Shown piece after piece: positions 10,134 through 20,829 of a stretch of 64,000 nucleotides of DNA. The position numbers and the translations under genes were made by a program. The DNA comes from Mesorhabditis belari (Eukaryota; Nematoda; Chromadorea; Rhabditida; Rhabditidae). The notes below the pieces were generated by a model. That model searched no databases, was not told the DNA's origin, and saw only the letters and a program-made list of their open reading frames with translations. The first letter of the stretch is position 1. Each line of letters starts with the position of its first letter. The DNA lies in assembly GCA_958450365.1 (NCBI GenBank), contig CAUEEP010000857.1:170895-234894 (forward strand), read 5' to 3'.

Positions 10134-11482
10134 ATGCTTAAAGATGTTTTGGTGTGCTCGCTGCTTTTCCTGGGCTGTGCGGTGATTTTCGTGAACGGGC
10201 AAAGCTACGGACTCCCACCACCCCCGTCCGCCGCATCCTATTATGTGAGTCAGGAAATTCAAACGTGAACTGTCCATTCTGGAAGTCACTAGGGGTTTTG
10301 GATGGAAAATCAGATTTCTCTGAGCAAAAATAGTCAGAGCGCCTGGTCGAGAGGGAGTAGGCTGTGGTTTGAGACTGTTTCAGTGATTTCTAAACGTTTT
10401 CGAATGCACTAATGTTAATTCTGGAAGCCACTAGGGGTTTTGGATGGAAAATTAGCCGGTTTCGGACAAAAATAGTCAGGCACCTGGTCGAGATGGAGTA
10501 GGCTGTGTTTAGAGATTGTTCCAGTGCTTTCCAAAAGTTTTCGAATGCGCTAATGTTAATTCTGGAAGTCACTAGGGATTTTACGCACATCAGTAGAGAG
10601 ATTTACCATAAATGACAATCACCACTTTCAGCCTCCACCCGTGCAGTGGAACCCGGTCGGCTACGCGCCCTCCTATCCAACCCGGGTCAGTTTTTTTTCT
10701 ATTTTTCAATCCTGGAACACATTTGGGATGTTTAGCTGAGAATTTTACGAGTTTATCACAAGAATTTTGAGTGATTCAAGGGTTTTTCTTGTTCGACCTT
10801 TTTTGAGTCAAAGTAAATCGGTTTCAGTCTTTTAAAAAACTATATTCGTAAATCCTGGAAGGCACAAAAGCTTTTTTGAAAGCTAGGAAATCAATAACGA
10901 GTCACTTTTCCAGTTGCGCTACGGCGGATGGAACAAAGACGGGTACAAATGGCCGAAATCGTCGTCCAGCTCCTCGTCGTCGTCCGGCTCGCACGAGCAT
11001 CGCCGTCGTCACCACAAGAAACAGTAGGTCACACAGGGAAATATTTGAATTTGACATCACTGGTCCTGGATGCTGGACTACGGTAACCGGGACTTGTTTT
11101 AGAATCCGATTTGGTCATTCGGAAGTGTCAAAAGTTTAAAATGAGTTTTCTGATGATTTTGTTTAACTGTTAAGCGTTGTGCCTTCCAGGATGGCCCTTG
11201 GAGTGTTTAAAATTTTTAGCCAACAAACCAGAATTGTATTTCTTGCCCAGCTACAGTATCCCAAAATGTCAAAATTTTAAAATGAGTTTTCTGATGATTT
11301 TATTTAAATATTAAGCGTTGTGCGTTCCAGGATGGCCCTGGGAGTGTTTAAAATTTAAAGCAACTTGGGAATTTTGGGAAATTTCTTGATTGTAGCTTTC
11401 GAGTTGGATTACCGTATTCAGAAGTCAATTTTCCAGCCACCGCCGCCACCGGCGCAGCTCGTCACCGGAGGAAACAATGTGA
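10134..11482 (+). CDS. Secreted Ser/His/Arg-rich protein, 106 aa, 4 exons
   Basis: Exons 10134-10244, 10632-10685, 10914-11023, 11437-11482; all phases close. A likely spliced-leader acceptor (ATAATTGCAG) sits three bases before the ATG. Residues 1-22 look like a signal peptide (MLKDVLVCSLLFLGCAVIFV). Then come Pro-rich segments (GLPPPPSAASYY, PPPVQWNPVGY), GGWNKDGYKWPK, nine serines, and a basic tail HEHRRRHHKKHHRRHRRSSS. Without splicing at 11024 (GTAGGT) the protein would stop at a TAG one codon later; splicing into 11437 extends the His/Arg tract, which argues for the intron. A polyadenylation-type AATAAA follows at about 11530. Same composition and opposite orientation as the gene at 5.3-7.9 kb, so they are probably diverged duplicates. 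Function unknown. Confidence 0.72.
10270..10610. repeat. Three-copy intronic block, 140-141-bp unit (TTCTGGAAGTCACTAGGG)
   Basis: Copies at about 10279, 10420 and 10560 inside intron 1 of the plus-strand secreted-protein gene. Each is followed by GTTTTGGATGGAAAATTAG and CACCTGGTCGAGATGGAGTA. Confidence 0.85.
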
Positions 11483-11539
11483 ATGGGGAAAAACCAAGAA
11501 AAAAGCCCAAGAATATCATCGACTTTTTGAATAAAACGT

Positions 11540-11965
11540 GTTTTGGAAATTAACATTTAAACTTTTCAATTAGCATTTAAAATTTTGAAATTTGCATGTA
11601 GAAATTTTAAATTTTGCATTTAAATTCAAGAAATTTGCATTTAGAATTTACATTTAAAACAATTTACAACTTACATTAAATTAAATTTACATTTAAAATT
11701 TAGAAAATCTACATTTAAATTTTGAAATTTGCATGTAAAAATTTTGAATTTTGCATTTTAATTTTTGAATTTTGCATTTTTATTTTTGCAATTTGCATCT
11801 AAATTTTTGAAATTTGCATTTTAATTTTTGAAATTTGCATCTAAATTTTTCACAATTTACATGCAAAAATTTTGAAAATTTGCATGTAAAAATCTTGAAA
11901 ATTTGCATTTATTCCTGAAATTTGCATTCAAAAAGTCCAAAAAGTCAAATTTCGCCAAAAATAAA
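11540..11965. repeat. AT-rich array of ATTTGCATTTAAA units
   Basis: About 420 bases of imperfect copies of AAATTTGCATTTAAATTTTG, with TTTGCATG variants in both orientations. Each unit holds an ATTTGCAT octamer. The box of the 142-bp families is missing here. It starts just downstream of the polyadenylation-type signal of the preceding gene. Confidence 0.8.
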
Positions 11966-12387
11966 GAATTCCGGTGACTCAAAGCCACTTCATGAACGCC
12001 AAAAAGCGCTTATCTTTCCAGCAAATATTTTTTGAGCAAAAGGCGACGCTGAAAGTACTGATTGAGTCAGAGCTAATGCTGGGGATTTGTTTATCCCTCC
12101 AAACACCGCGGCTTTACCTTCACGCAAATGTTTTCGCTTTTCTTGAACGTTTCCTATTTTTGAATTGAAATTTGCCCATTCTGGAGGTCACTTCACCAGA
12201 ATTGCTCTTTATAAAATTAATTTTGACAAATTCTCCTCCTTTACTTATTCTGATAGATCGCAACTCTTGGTCTTGAAACACCAACGCCGCCTTATCATCG
12301 ATTTAGTGGAATGCTTTAAAATTGTTAAAGGCATTCATCCCGACCCCCTTTTTTCTGGTCTCTTTGAATTCGGCTCTCTACGGGGCG

Positions 12388-12704
12388 CTTCCAGAAGTGG
12401 GCTTCCAGAAGTGGGCTTCCAGAAGTGGGCTTCCAGAAGTGGGCTTCCAGAAGTGGGCTTCCAGAAGTGGGCTTCCAGAAGTGGGCTTCCAGAAGTGGGC
12501 TTCCAGAAGTGGGCTTCCAGAAGTGGGCTTCCAGAAGTGGGCTTCCAGAAGTGGGCTTCCAGAAGTGGGCTTCCAGAAGTGGGCTTCCAGAAGTGGGCTT
12601 CCAGAAGTGGGCTTCCAGAAGTGGGCTTCCAGAAGTGGGCTTCCAGAAGTGGGCTTCCAGAAGTGGGCTTCCAGAAGTGGGCTTCCAGAAGTGGGCTTCC
12701 AGAA
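12388..12704. repeat. 14-bp minisatellite GTGGGCTTCCAGAA, about 22 copies
   Basis: Essentially perfect tandem copies. The unit is a version of the window's box with one extra spacer base (GTG-GGCT-TCCAG). The frames through it (SGLPEVGFQKWA, FWKPTSGSPLLEA and others) are by-products and are not genes. The perfection of the copies implies recent expansion. Confidence 0.95.
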
Positions 12705-12739
12705 AAAAAAGGCGTTCCAGAAAAATTATAATCGGCGAT

Positions 12740-13360
12740 CCTGGGACGCACACAAGCCAACAATCGGTCTAAAATTGATCATTTCGTCATTCTGTTATCA
12801 GGGTAGTTGAGTCAGCTACGAGCTCTACGAGTTTTACCCTCTATAGACCCATTCTGCGAACTTTCTAAAACCATAAATGCAAGTTCTGGAACGCACTAGA
12901 GTTGCCTGTAATAAAAAAAAATCGATTTTGTGCTTTTAAAGAAAAAAATATTGTAGCTGGTGAAATGGTGAAGTTGTTAAAGACTCAATTTTTAAAAACC
13001 ACTTTCTCTCAAAAATTTCCTCACGATAATTCCATGTGCGTTCCAGAATCGCCGAAAATCAGCTAAAAATCGGGGGATGATGGGGCAAAAAAACGGAAAT
13101 CCCTTTGGTGACGAGAATCGATCGAACTTTCTTTCCTCTTTCCCCCGTTTTGGCGTTTTTTCCCATTCGCCCCCCTTTTTCTGGTACAATTTTGTAAACT
13201 CTTTTTGAGTAATTTCGAAAAAATCTTATGCAACGTGGCTCTTGTACTTCAATTGACCAAAAATTACGTCGATTTCGCATTTTTCCTTCGCAAAATCTCG
13301 CAAATCGGCAAATTTTGATTTTTTCGTGAAAACTAGCAATTTTTTAAAAATTTTCTAATC
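12740..13360. other. Intergenic stretch without a recognised gene
   Basis: Isolated box copies at 12748 (CTGGGACGCAC), 12886 (CTGGAACGCAC) and 13040 (GTGCGTTCCAG). No tandem array, no supported exon, and no long inverted repeat was seen. Confidence 0.5.
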
Positions 13361-13815
13361 CTGTGACATCCAGCTTGACTGAATATCGCAAAATTTCTGG
13401 CCAAAACGAATTCAGGAGCAGCGTTTTCCGTCAGAGTCGTTCCGCCGAATCTTGACCAAAGTTTTCTACTGAAACAAGCCAAGATCTTATTCTAGAACTG
13501 TTCCGTGACATCCAGATTGACTAATGATCGCAAAATTCCCGGCGAAAATCGACTTTTGAGCAGCGTTTTCCGTCAGACTCATTGAACGAGTTTTGGGTCC
13601 CTAATTTCTATCGAGTCAAGCTAATCTTTTCTTCTAGATATCTTTGGTGACATCCAGCTTGACCGAATATTTTGAAATTTTTGGCTAAAACCAACTTTTG
13701 AGAACAATTTTTCTGTCGAACTCTACCGGTGAAAATTGAGATCAAAATGTCTACCGAATCAAGCTTACATTTTATTCTAGAGCTATTCTGTGACATCCAG
13801 ATTGACTAAATAATT
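13360..13815. repeat. Tandem block B2, 142-143-bp unit, duplicate of block B1
   Basis: Box copies at about 13363, 13505, 13648 and 13790. Unit order and subtype alternation match 9372-9800. Confidence 0.88.
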
Positions 13816-14144
13816 TAAAAGTTTCTCCAAAACTACTATCAAACAACAGTTTTGGCGCCAAAATCCTAAAATCTTTTCTATCCTTTCTTCTCGGCTTACG
13901 CAAGGTATTTCAAAATCGGCAAACTCCTTTTTCTCTCTCTTCTCTCTTTCTAAAGGTGGCCCTTTTCCCGCAAAAAAAACAAAATAGAGTACTCGTTTGT
14001 TGCGTTTTCTTTAAAGCCATTCCATTTCTTTCCAACTTTTTTTGATTTCCTTTTGAAAAATGATTTTAAAAATTTGCATTTAAATTTAAAATTCAAATTT
14101 TCAGGAAATATTTGCGAGAAAATTGACTGAAAATCCAAAACGAG

Positions 14145-15640
14145 ATGAAAACGGCGATTTTTTTTCTCGAGTTAACTGGTGGGTTTGTTTGCGAACTTTT
14201 AAAAAACCATAAACTATTTTCAAATTCTTAATTCTTCCAAGCGCCTTTTTTTTGTTGGTTATATGCTTTGTGCGTTCCAGGATGGCCTATGGAGTGTTTG
14301 AAATTTTTGAGTAACAAATCAGAATTCTATTGCTTGCCCCAGCTACAGTATCCCAGAACGCTAAAAGCATAAAATGAACTTTCTGATGATTTTGTTTATC
14401 TATTAAGCGTTGTGCGTTCCAGGATGCCCTATGAAGTATTTGAAATTTTTAAGTAACAAGCCAGAGGTCTATTTAATGCCCCAGCTACAGTATCCCAAAA
14501 TGTCAAAATTTTAAATGAGTATTCTGATGATTTTGTTTAACTATTAAGCGTTGTGCGTTCCAGGATGGCCTATGAAGTGTTTAAAATTTTTGCGTAACAA
14601 ACCAGAGGTCTATTTAATGCCCCAGCTACAGAATCCCCAAGTGTCAAAAGTTTAAAATGAATTTTCTGATGATTTAATTTAATTTTTGAGCGTTGTGCGT
14701 TCCAGAATGGCCCTTGGAGGGTTTAAAATTTGAAGCAACTTGGGAATTTTGGGGATTTTCTTGACCCTAGCGTTTCGAGCAAGATCTACCTGTAGATCAA
14801 CCCGTAGATCAATCTGAACACAAATCCAAAACCCGATTTCAGTTCTCTGTCTATCCACAACATTTGCCGCAAATGAGTCAGACAGCCGAGAGATCCAAGT
14901 CATTCCCGGGCATACCCTCGAGGGGAAGCACTCAACCGCCAATTGTCGTCACGATCTGCAGATTAGCCAAATTTGGAATTGGGTGAGTGGAATGGGAAAT
15001 TTTTTCGATTTTTGGCTTATCTGGAGCGCACACCAAGTAAAGAGCGCAAAAATAACGGAATTAAAAAATTTTGAAAAATTTGGGACTTGCCAAGCAATAG
15101 CTGGGTAAAAATTTTGAAAATTCGCTCATTTAGGTGAACTCTCAAGAATCCAATCGTCTTTCTGGAAGGCACGCTACTGATTTTCCCAAAAATTTCCTTA
15201 AATTTGTTGAAATTCGATTTTTGATTTGAAGATTCGTTCGATGCGATTTGTTCGATGCCGGGTTTTGCTTAAAATGCAAATTTCCCGGTGATTAGTTTAT
15301 TTTTCAGCTGCGTGCCTTCCAGGATGAGCCCAGAAAACGTTAGAAGTTAATTCCCTTGCAGCGCTTGCAAAATTTCTCGGTCAACTCTAATTCGGTAACA
15401 CCACTCGCCTCAAAATCACTTTCAAAGCAAAATAGAAGTGTCTTTCAGTTTTGTGCCTTCCAAAACCATCAAAAAATTCGTTTTCAGATCCTTGGCTCAG
15501 CCGCTGGCCTTTTTTTATTGACGAACGTCGTCACGTTGACGGTGTTCAACCGGGTGGCGCTCGGCGGATGTTGGCATCGCCTCGTGGACCGAATTCGGCA
15601 TCGAAACGACGACCCGGAAAGGGAAAATATGATGGATTAG
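14145..15640 (+). CDS. Small type I single-pass membrane protein, 108 aa, 3 exons
   Basis: Exons 14145-14178, 14843-14982 and 15488-15640; phases 1 and 0 close to give 108 residues. The N-terminus (MKTAIFFLELTVLCLSTTFA) is a good signal peptide split by intron 1. A short ectodomain follows (NESDSREIQVIPGHTLEGKH, with one NES glycosylation sequon and one Cys). A transmembrane segment (ILGSAAGLFLLTNVVTLTVF) comes next, then a basic-to-acidic cytoplasmic tail ending in ENMMD. A TTTTCAG acceptor lies about 42 bases before the ATG, consistent with trans-splicing. I do not recognise a family. The ectodomain is only about 38 residues, too small for a usual receptor fold, so it may be an accessory subunit or a ligand. 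Part of intron 2 and exon 3 is duplicated in inverted orientation at 4.2-4.7 kb. Confidence 0.68.
14270..14725. repeat. Tandem block C, about 142-bp unit (GTGCGTTCCAGGATGGCC)
   Basis: Copies at about 14270, 14411, 14550 and 14694 in intron 1 of the membrane-protein gene. The same unit occurs at 11179 and 11320 in intron 3 of the neighbouring secreted-protein gene. Units also share CCCAGCTACAGTATCCCA. Confidence 0.85.
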
Positions 15641-15919
15641 CCAATTTATTTAAAAAATTGCTTTTTAGTCAATCTCCCAGTCAAAACTCTCCATTTAGCT
15701 CAACTCCAACAATGCCAAAAATTTATTTTTTTTCTTTTTTCCATTTTTTTACTTTTTTCTATTTCATTACCTCCTGTGCACTCCAGCTCAGCCATTAATT
15801 CGATTTTCGATTCAAATTTTCGAGAAAGTGCCAACAAAAGTGAGATAAACTCTGATGTGATCGTTTTCTCGTGTTTCCTTTTGTCGAATTTGTGAAATAA
15901 AGTCTAGTTACGGGGTTTT

Positions 15920-16350
15920 GGAACGATCTGGAAGTCACACTACATGGTTATCCATTCAAAAACTCCAAATCTCAACTTTGAGATTTGGTGATTCGCCGAG
16001 AACCGGACTGATGGCTTTTAGCCGGATTCTTGCGCGCTGAAAATGAAATTTTGTAATATACAGCCGATCTGGAAGCCACACTCCATGTTTGTTCATTTAA
16101 AATGTCGAAATTACAACTTTGAGTGTTGGCATTCCCAAGAATCGAGATCGCGCACTTTTAACCCAATCCTTTAAGCACTAAACTCAAAATTCTGCAATAT
16201 TTAGCCGATCTGGAAGTCACAGTTCATGTTTGTCTATGTAGAATGTCGAGATTACAACTTTGAAGTGTTGCCGTTCCCAAGAATCGAGATCACTTGGCGA
16301 TCTATAGGGCCAGAGATTTGTTCTAAAATTCTAAAAGTTCCTCTTTTAAA
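15920..16350. repeat. Block D1, about 142-bp unit (GATCTGGAAGTCACACTCCA)
   Basis: Copies near 15928, 16069 and 16208; the family returns at 18500-18810 and 23815-24540. Each unit contains GAATCGAGATC and GTTTGTTCAT segments. Confidence 0.82.
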
Positions 16351-16839
16351 ACCAGTAAGTTAATCAAAGATCTCCTTGGCGCGCCAGGATCGACTCGAAT
16401 GCCCTTGGACTTGGGAGTGAGGGGAGTCGCGTTCACTCCCGAAGTTTGACCATGACGCCGCGGCGACACCATAAATTATCTTGAGTCACCCCAAAGTCAC
16501 CCACACTCACCAATCACTAGTGTGCCCTCCAGAATGTGCAATACGGTTTTCGCGATAAAATTTGGCTCAATTTTTTGCGGGGAAAACTTGCCAAACTTTT
16601 TTTTCTGGCTTCGAAATTTGTATTTAAGTTATTTTTGGGTTTTTGACGCTTCTTTGTTCCAGATGAGCTCCATTTTTTTGAAATCCAAATTTTCGTAACA
16701 TTTCTGAACGATTTCCCTGGTTAAATGTCATTTTTGACATTTTGTTGCTTTCTCAGCCCCCTTCACGGCCATCTGTTTCTCATGAGCCAAATCCTAGTCA
16801 TAGATTGATCTAATTCTTGCGTAAAATGCAAAAACCTAC

Positions 16840-17760
16840 AAGCTGGAAGGCAGTTTACACAAAAACACAAAGATTTTCTCCGAAATTAGCATTTAAAAGT
16901 CTCACTTTTTGCTATGGTTAGAGTTCACCCAATTTTTGACGCCAATTTTTACAATTCTCCAAATTTTACTTGATTTTCCTGCGACCTGGAAGGCACGCAA
17001 AATACTAAGCCAAAAATCCTTTCCGAAATTAGCATTTAGAAGTTTGGTTTAGGAATGGTCAGGGTTCACGGCTAAATAGACGTCAATTTTTACAATTTTT
17101 GAAATCTGACTTGATTTTCCTGCGATCTGGAAAGTACGCAAAGTATTGGGCCAAAAATCCTTCCCGAAATTAGCATTTAAAAGCTTTGGTCTTGCAATGG
17201 CTAGGGTTCATCCAATTTTTGACGCCAATTTTTACAATTTTCGAAATCTGACTTGATTTTCCTTGGATCTGGAAGGCACTTAAAATATTAGGCAAAGAGT
17301 CATTTCCAAATTTTGCATTTAAAAGTTCCGGTTTTGCAATGGTCAGTGTTCACGGCTAAATAGACCTCAATTTTTACAATTTTCGAAATTTGACTTGATT
17401 TTTCTGCGATCTGGAAGACACGCAAAGTATTGGGCCAAAAATCCTTCCCGAAATTAGCATTTAAAAGCTTTGGTCTTGCAATGGCTAGGGTTCATCCAAT
17501 TTTTGACGCTAATTTTTACAATTCTCGAAATTTTACTTGATTTTCCTGCGATCTGGAGGGCATGCAAAATACTAAGCCAAAAATCCTTTCCGAAATTAGC
17601 ATTTAAAAGTTTCAGTTTTGGAATGGTCAGGGTTCCCGGCTAAATCGACGTCAATTTTTACAATTTTTGAAATCTGACTTGATTTTCCTGCAATCTGGAA
17701 AGCACGCAAAGTGTTGGGCCAAAAATCTTTTGCGAAATTAACATTTAAAAATTCCGGCTT
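16840..17760. repeat. Block E, seven boxes at 141-142-bp spacing
   Basis: Box copies in CTGGA orientation at about 16845, 16986, 17128, 17269, 17411, 17552 and 17694. Every unit repeats the order AAATCCTTTCCGAAATTAGC, GGTCAGGGTTCACGG and GACTTGATTTTCCTGCGA. This is the cleanest demonstration of the 142-bp register in the window. 16360-16840 has no supported gene. Confidence 0.92.
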
Positions 17761-18344
17761 TGGAATGGTCAGGGTTTAGGCGTCAATTTTTTGGCGAAAA
17801 TTTTGCCCACTTTTCCAAATGCAAAGCACAATTTTCGACTGTGTGCCCTCCAGGATTTTGTCTTCTGCGCTTCGTATCCCTAAACCTTTCAAAGTTTCGT
17901 TTATTTTCGCGTGAACACCAATCCGACCAAAATCCGACCAAAATCCGACCAAAACAGCGACTCTAAAAGTTCGCCATTCAAAAAGCAAAGAAATTTTCGA
18001 CTCTGTGCGCTCCAGGATCGCTGTTTTTCTCAATTTTCTCAAATTTCTTTTCAATTTCGAAAAACTAGCTTAAGAATTTGAAGGGAAGCGAAAATGCTCA
18101 AAAATGCTCAAAAATGCTCAAAAATGCAGTCATTAAATTTGCTAAGTGACAGCAAGAAATCAAAATAACATGCCCGGCGGGAGATGAATGTGATCGAATT
18201 GAAAGGGAAAGGAAAAAGATCCTTTTTTTCAAGTCGTTGTTGTAAAGCATGTGCTGGAATTTGAGACGATTGTGGAAAAGGAAAAGGAAAGGGAAAGCCC
18301 TTTCAGTCAGCCAATTCTCGTGGCTTTTCTCTTACAAATTATCT

Positions 18345-19326
18345 ATGAGGATTGTTGTATTCATTGTCTGTATCTCATTTGGTGAATTGGTAGAATTTCT
18401 TGGCCTTGGAAATGTTTTTGTCTTTACCTCAAGTCCAAGGATCGAGACTGATAACTTTTAGCCGGATTCTTGCGCGTTGAAAATAAAATTTTTTCGAATA
18501 TTTGATTGATCTGGAGCTCACACTCCATGTTTGTTCATATAAAATATCAAAATTACAACTTTGAAGTGTTGACATTCCGAAGAATCGAGTTCGCGCACTT
18601 TTAACCCAATTCTTTAAGCACTAAGCTTAAAATTCTACAATATTTAGCCGATCTGGAGCTCACACTTCATGTTTGTCCATGTAGAAACTCAAAATTACAA
18701 CTTTGAAGTGTTGAAGTTCCCAAGAATCGAGACCCCGCAGTTTTAGCCCAATTCTTTAAACACTAAGCTCAAAATTCTACAATATTTAGCCGATCTGGAA
18801 GTCACACTCCATGTTTACCCATAGAAAAGTCAAAATTATCGCTTTGCTGGAACCTCACAGCTACAGCCTGAGCATGGGTTGGCTTAGAAACAGGGTTGTT
18901 CTACAGGCACTTTTTGCCGAATCAGACCCTAGGCCAAGGTTGCCTTTGCTGCCATTACCGACTTGCCATTACCGACTGCCATTACCGCCCTTAGGCCTGA
19001 GCTTGGCTATTGGCCGACTACTTGGCCTTAGAGTTTTTAAGATAAACCAATATTTTCACTTTCACAGCCCTCCATGCCTCCCATACTCCCCAAAAAGATG
19101 GATCTTTTCTCAATCGATCATCTCCTTCCATCTTTTTCTTGTCCACTCCCATTTCTCCACAAATTTTCCTTGTTTTGTCTCCTGATCATCATCTTTTTCT
19201 AAATATGATTCCCCAGGGACAAATCCATTTTATGATCTCGTGAAACAAGTGGAAAAGATTGATGAGTTGAAAAGAAAGAGAGCATCAGCTGTGCCTTGGG
19301 GTGCAACGCGGTCCCAACATGATCAA
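18345..19326 (+). CDS. Secreted, neuropeptide-like precursor, two exons seen, 3' end unresolved
   Basis: Exon 1 18345-18381 encodes MRIVVFIVCISF, a signal-peptide core, and ends at a GTGAAT donor. Exon 2 19217-19326 continues in phase with GTNPFYDLVKQVEKIDEL, a KRKR tetrabasic site and ASAVPWGATRSQHDQ. The tetrabasic site after a short secreted N-terminus is typical of processed peptides. Downstream candidates that could finish the reading frame are an exon at about 19908 (DNAYEKFAEIRTPRALGNAK) and one at 20190 (ending WQYYPNYYF and a stop), reached through an earlier donor GTGCAA in exon 2; I cannot choose between them. Degenerate copies of parts of this gene are seen near 22970 (exon 2) and 23690 (intron 1). 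Not matched to a known peptide family. Confidence 0.42.
18470..18830. repeat. Block D2 in the intron of the peptide-like gene
   Basis: Copies of the D1 unit near 18509, 18651 and 18792, at about 142-bp spacing. They carry CTGGAGCTCACAC and CTGGAAGTCACAC versions of the box. Confidence 0.82.
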
Positions 19327-19359
19327 GTAACGCACTTTTTTTTTGAAATATGACTTTTC

Positions 19360-19830
19360 AGCTTCATCAATTTTTCAAATATCTTCCTGCATTCCAGAAT
19401 GGACAAAAAGATCAAAAATTCCATACACTGGCATTAGGGTTTCTTTTAGAAGGGGGTGGAGTCGAGTGCTGATTAGGAAAAGTTTAGAAATCGCTTTATT
19501 AGCTTCTAAACTATTCCAAATATCTTCGTGCATTCCAGAATGGCCAAAAAGCTCAAAAAAATTACAGACTTCTTTCATTAGGGTCTCTTTTTGGAGGGGG
19601 TGGACTAGGATAAATTTAGAAATCGCTTTATTAGCTTCTAAACTATTCCAGATATCTTCGTGCTTTCCAGAATGGTCAAAAAGCTCAAAAAATTAACAGA
19701 CTTCTTTGCATTACGGTCTCTTTTTGGAGGGGGTGAAGTCGAGTGCTGATTATAAAAAATTTAGAAGTTGCTTTATTATCTTCTAAACTATTCCAAATAT
19801 CTTCGTGCTTTCCAGAATGGCCAAAAAGCT
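19360..19830. repeat. Block F, about 131-145-bp units (ATCTTCGTGC[A/T]TTCCAGAAT)
   Basis: Copies near 19387, 19529, 19660 and 19805. Units share AAATCGCTTTATTAGCTTCT and AGGGGGTGGA. The third spacing is about 10 bases short. Confidence 0.8.
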
Positions 19831-20259
19831 CAAAAATACAAAGCTTCATCCCCGATTTCGCTCGATTTTCTTCCGATCCGAAAACGCGCAAGAAAACTTT
19901 CCCGACAGATAATGCATACGAGAAATTCGCTGAAATACGTACTCCACGAGCACTCGGAAATGCAAAACGAAGCAAAAACCCACACTTTTTGGCTTTCCCT
20001 TGCTTTTCGGAGTCGTCAAATGTAAATCAAATGACTGCTGACCCGTCTCTTTCCCAATTTTTTGATGCCACCCATTTCTCGCAAGTTTTCCCAAAAATCA
20101 ACTTCTCCAAAGCTTCTAGCCGGCTATGTGGAGCGCAGTGATTCGATTTTTGACCAAATCTTTGAGAAATTTTGAAATTGAAATTCTAGACTGGCAGTAC
20201 TACCCCAACTACTACTTCTAGAAACCTAAAATTTCAAAATGCAAAATTTGAGCTCAAAA

Positions 20260-20600
20260 ATTTTCCACATTTTCCCGTGCACTCCAGATTGGTTAAATTT
20301 CTTGTTTTTGCTTTTAAATTTGCATTTTAGCCATCTATTTTTCGATCAGCTTTGAATGAAAATTATGATTTTTCCCAAGTTCACTAATCCATCAGATTTT
20401 CGTTTCAAAACTGCTTCGTGCGTTCCAGTTTGGCTAAATGTCTTGTTCTTAAACTTAAATTTGCATTTTAGCCATCTATTTTTCGATCAGCTTTGAATGA
20501 AAATTATGATTTTTCCCAATTTCACTAATTCATCAAATTCTGGTTCCAAAACTGCTTCGTGCGTTCCAGTTTGGGTAAAACTTTTGAAACTTCTAGAAAA
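20260..20600. repeat. Block G, two to three units (CGTGCGTTCCAGTTTGG)
   Basis: Copies near 20276, 20417 and 20559, about 141-142 bases apart. They are interspersed with TTTGCATTTTAGCCATCTAT and CGATCAGCTTTGAATG. Confidence 0.8.
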
Positions 20601-20829
20601 TATAGATTCCTGAATGCGAAAACTCGTAAAACTCGAATATTGAAAAACGAAAATTTGTATTTAGTATTTTGAAGTCTTTAAATCTTCTAGATCTTGCCAA
20701 TGACCTCCAGATCGCCCAAAATTTTTGGTTTCCAATGAAAATAGTTAGTTCTAGGTGCAGCACGGACCGCCGTCCGGTTTTGGGTTTATTGGATGAGGCA
20801 GAGAAATCGATTCCAATCAAATCCATCAA

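Noticed and set aside
12165..12810. Frames of 115-188 codons with PEVGFQKWASRSGL-type repeats, both strands
   Set aside because: A 14-bp perfect repeat is open in many frames at once; no splice sites, no start context and no codon bias.
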